A DNA stretch of 64,000 nt, taken from assembly GCF_033115175.1 (NCBI RefSeq), contig NC_084850.1, forward strand, positions 1,735,024 to 1,799,023. The letters run 5' to 3'. Source of the DNA: Lepus europaeus. Lineage: Eukaryota; Chordata; Mammalia; Lagomorpha; Leporidae. The notes beneath the pieces are model-generated. The model had not been told where the DNA came from, searched no databases, and saw only the letters and a list, made by a program, of their open reading frames with translations. Shown here piece by piece: positions 63,079 through 64,000 of the stretch. The translations under genes were made by a program, and so were the position numbers. How positions within the stretch are numbered: the stretch's first letter is position 1; the number at the start of each line of letters is the position of its first letter.

Positions 63079-64000
63079 CTGCAGGTGCACAAGAAATGGT
63101 TCAGTCCATGCTACGAGCCCCTGTACACAGGGCCAAAAATCTTGGTATTTGAGAGACTATGCCCTGCATGAAAGTTAGTATTTGCTTTGGCAATGCCAGC
63201 CCCTGGCATACCAGGATACCCACAACAGCTAAAAATGTGCAGCAACTGCAACTCCTGGGACATTCAGGGGTAGTAGAATATTTAAGGATCAATCAGTGAA
63301 TCTGAAATCTTGGTGCCCTGCCCACCTCATTTGAGTGTGGCCAACACTGGTGCTGTTTGCTCCAGCTACAATCTGGGTAGCAGCTCTTCAACCTCTTCCC
63401 AAGATATGCTAGGTCAGTCTTGCTTTGGTCTTATGCTTTTTTTTTAACCTGTCTCTTTATAATCTCTCAAAGTGAGAAATCAGGGCAGCAGTGAGGCTTA
63501 GTAAGAAATTGGGAAGTGGCGGAAAGCACAGGGATGAGAGGGGGAAAGGGAGGAGGGAGAAGAAAGAAGTGAAGAAAGAGAAGATATATTTGGGAGACAG
63601 CCACACTCTGCTGTCTCCTGTGGATGTCTTACCATCTGCATGTTCCTGGAGGAGTAATGTAATGCTCTGGACCCGTCACTTCTCCTCTGAGCCTCAGTCT
63701 CCTCAGTTCCCGAACAAGAACACATATATTTTCCCAGCCTACCTGACAGGAGGCCAAAACTCATGTTCCTTTGGAACTACTGAGTGTGACCTTATTTGGA
63801 AATAGGATCTTTGCAGATGTAATTAAGTTGGGGTGCTACCGCAGTGGGTTAGGTCCTTAATGCAATATGACTGGTATCCTTATATGAAAAGGGAAATCTG
63901 AACACAGTTTGTGAAACTGGAGGCAGAGATAGGAGCAATACATCAATAAGTAAGGAATGCCCAGGATTTCTGGCAACACCAGAGGCATGGAACAGATTCT
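63079..64000 (-). other. NSDHL: NSDHL intron (partial), continuing beyond the right edge
   Basis: No upstream NSDHL exon is visible. An LTR-like repeat occupies the last 265 bases. Confidence 0.8.
63735..64000 (+). repeat. LTR-like repeat (MLT1-type or relative), cut by window edge
   Basis: GTGTGACCTTATTTGGAAAT, AGGATCTTTGCAGATGTAAT, GGCAGAGATAGGAGCAATAC and TAAGGAATGCCCAGGATT match the copies at 9.0 and 52.0 kb. Confidence 0.75.

Overview
This window is mammalian nuclear DNA, almost certainly from a lagomorph (rabbit or hare). The evidence is more than two dozen copies and fragments of the lagomorph tRNA-derived C-type SINE (CSINE), including young copies with perfect target-site duplications. 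The exons are short, separated by GT-AG introns, and lie in a sea of ancient L2, MIR, L1, Tigger, mariner and LTR repeats. Nothing bacterial or viral is present as a working unit.

Two protein-coding genes are recognisable, both on the minus strand. At the right edge (61.6-63.1 kb) are the last two coding exons and 3'UTR of NSDHL, a sterol-4-alpha-carboxylate 3-dehydrogenase of cholesterol synthesis. At the left (1.5-16.2 kb) are twelve consecutive coding exons of ZNF185, the actin-associated LIM-domain protein. Its start codon is at 16148, and its C-terminal LIM exons must lie beyond the left edge. A CpG-rich block at 29.3-29.87 kb is the best candidate for the ZNF185 promoter and non-coding first exon. 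NSDHL followed by ZNF185 in the same direction matches human Xq28, so this is X-chromosome sequence read in reverse. The two genes are neighbours but not known partners in a pathway.

Layout: 1-1.5 kb, ZNF185 intron running off the edge; 1.5-16.2 kb, ZNF185 coding exons with introns rich in old LTR, Tigger and L2 repeats; 16.2-29.3 kb, large presumed 5' intron with a nested three-SINE cluster at 25.5-26.5 kb; 29.3-29.9 kb, CpG island; 29.9-61.6 kb, intergenic, gene-free and dense in repeats (L2, L1, MIR, about 20 SINEs); 61.6-64 kb, NSDHL.

The most notable points are these. (1) The visible internal ZNF185 exons from the third on share one splice phase, so nearly every one can be skipped in frame. 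(2) One exon (8255-8358) breaks this pattern by one base, and a second donor 4 nt downstream would repair it. (3) A 68-bp sequence is duplicated 2.26 kb away at 66/68 identity with no transposon hallmarks. (4) Several three-layer nested insertions can be dated relative to each other. I did not find a new defence system, CRISPR array or other unfamiliar gene system. Introns, UTR limits and the promoter are inferred from splice consensus and homology remembered from the families, not from transcripts.
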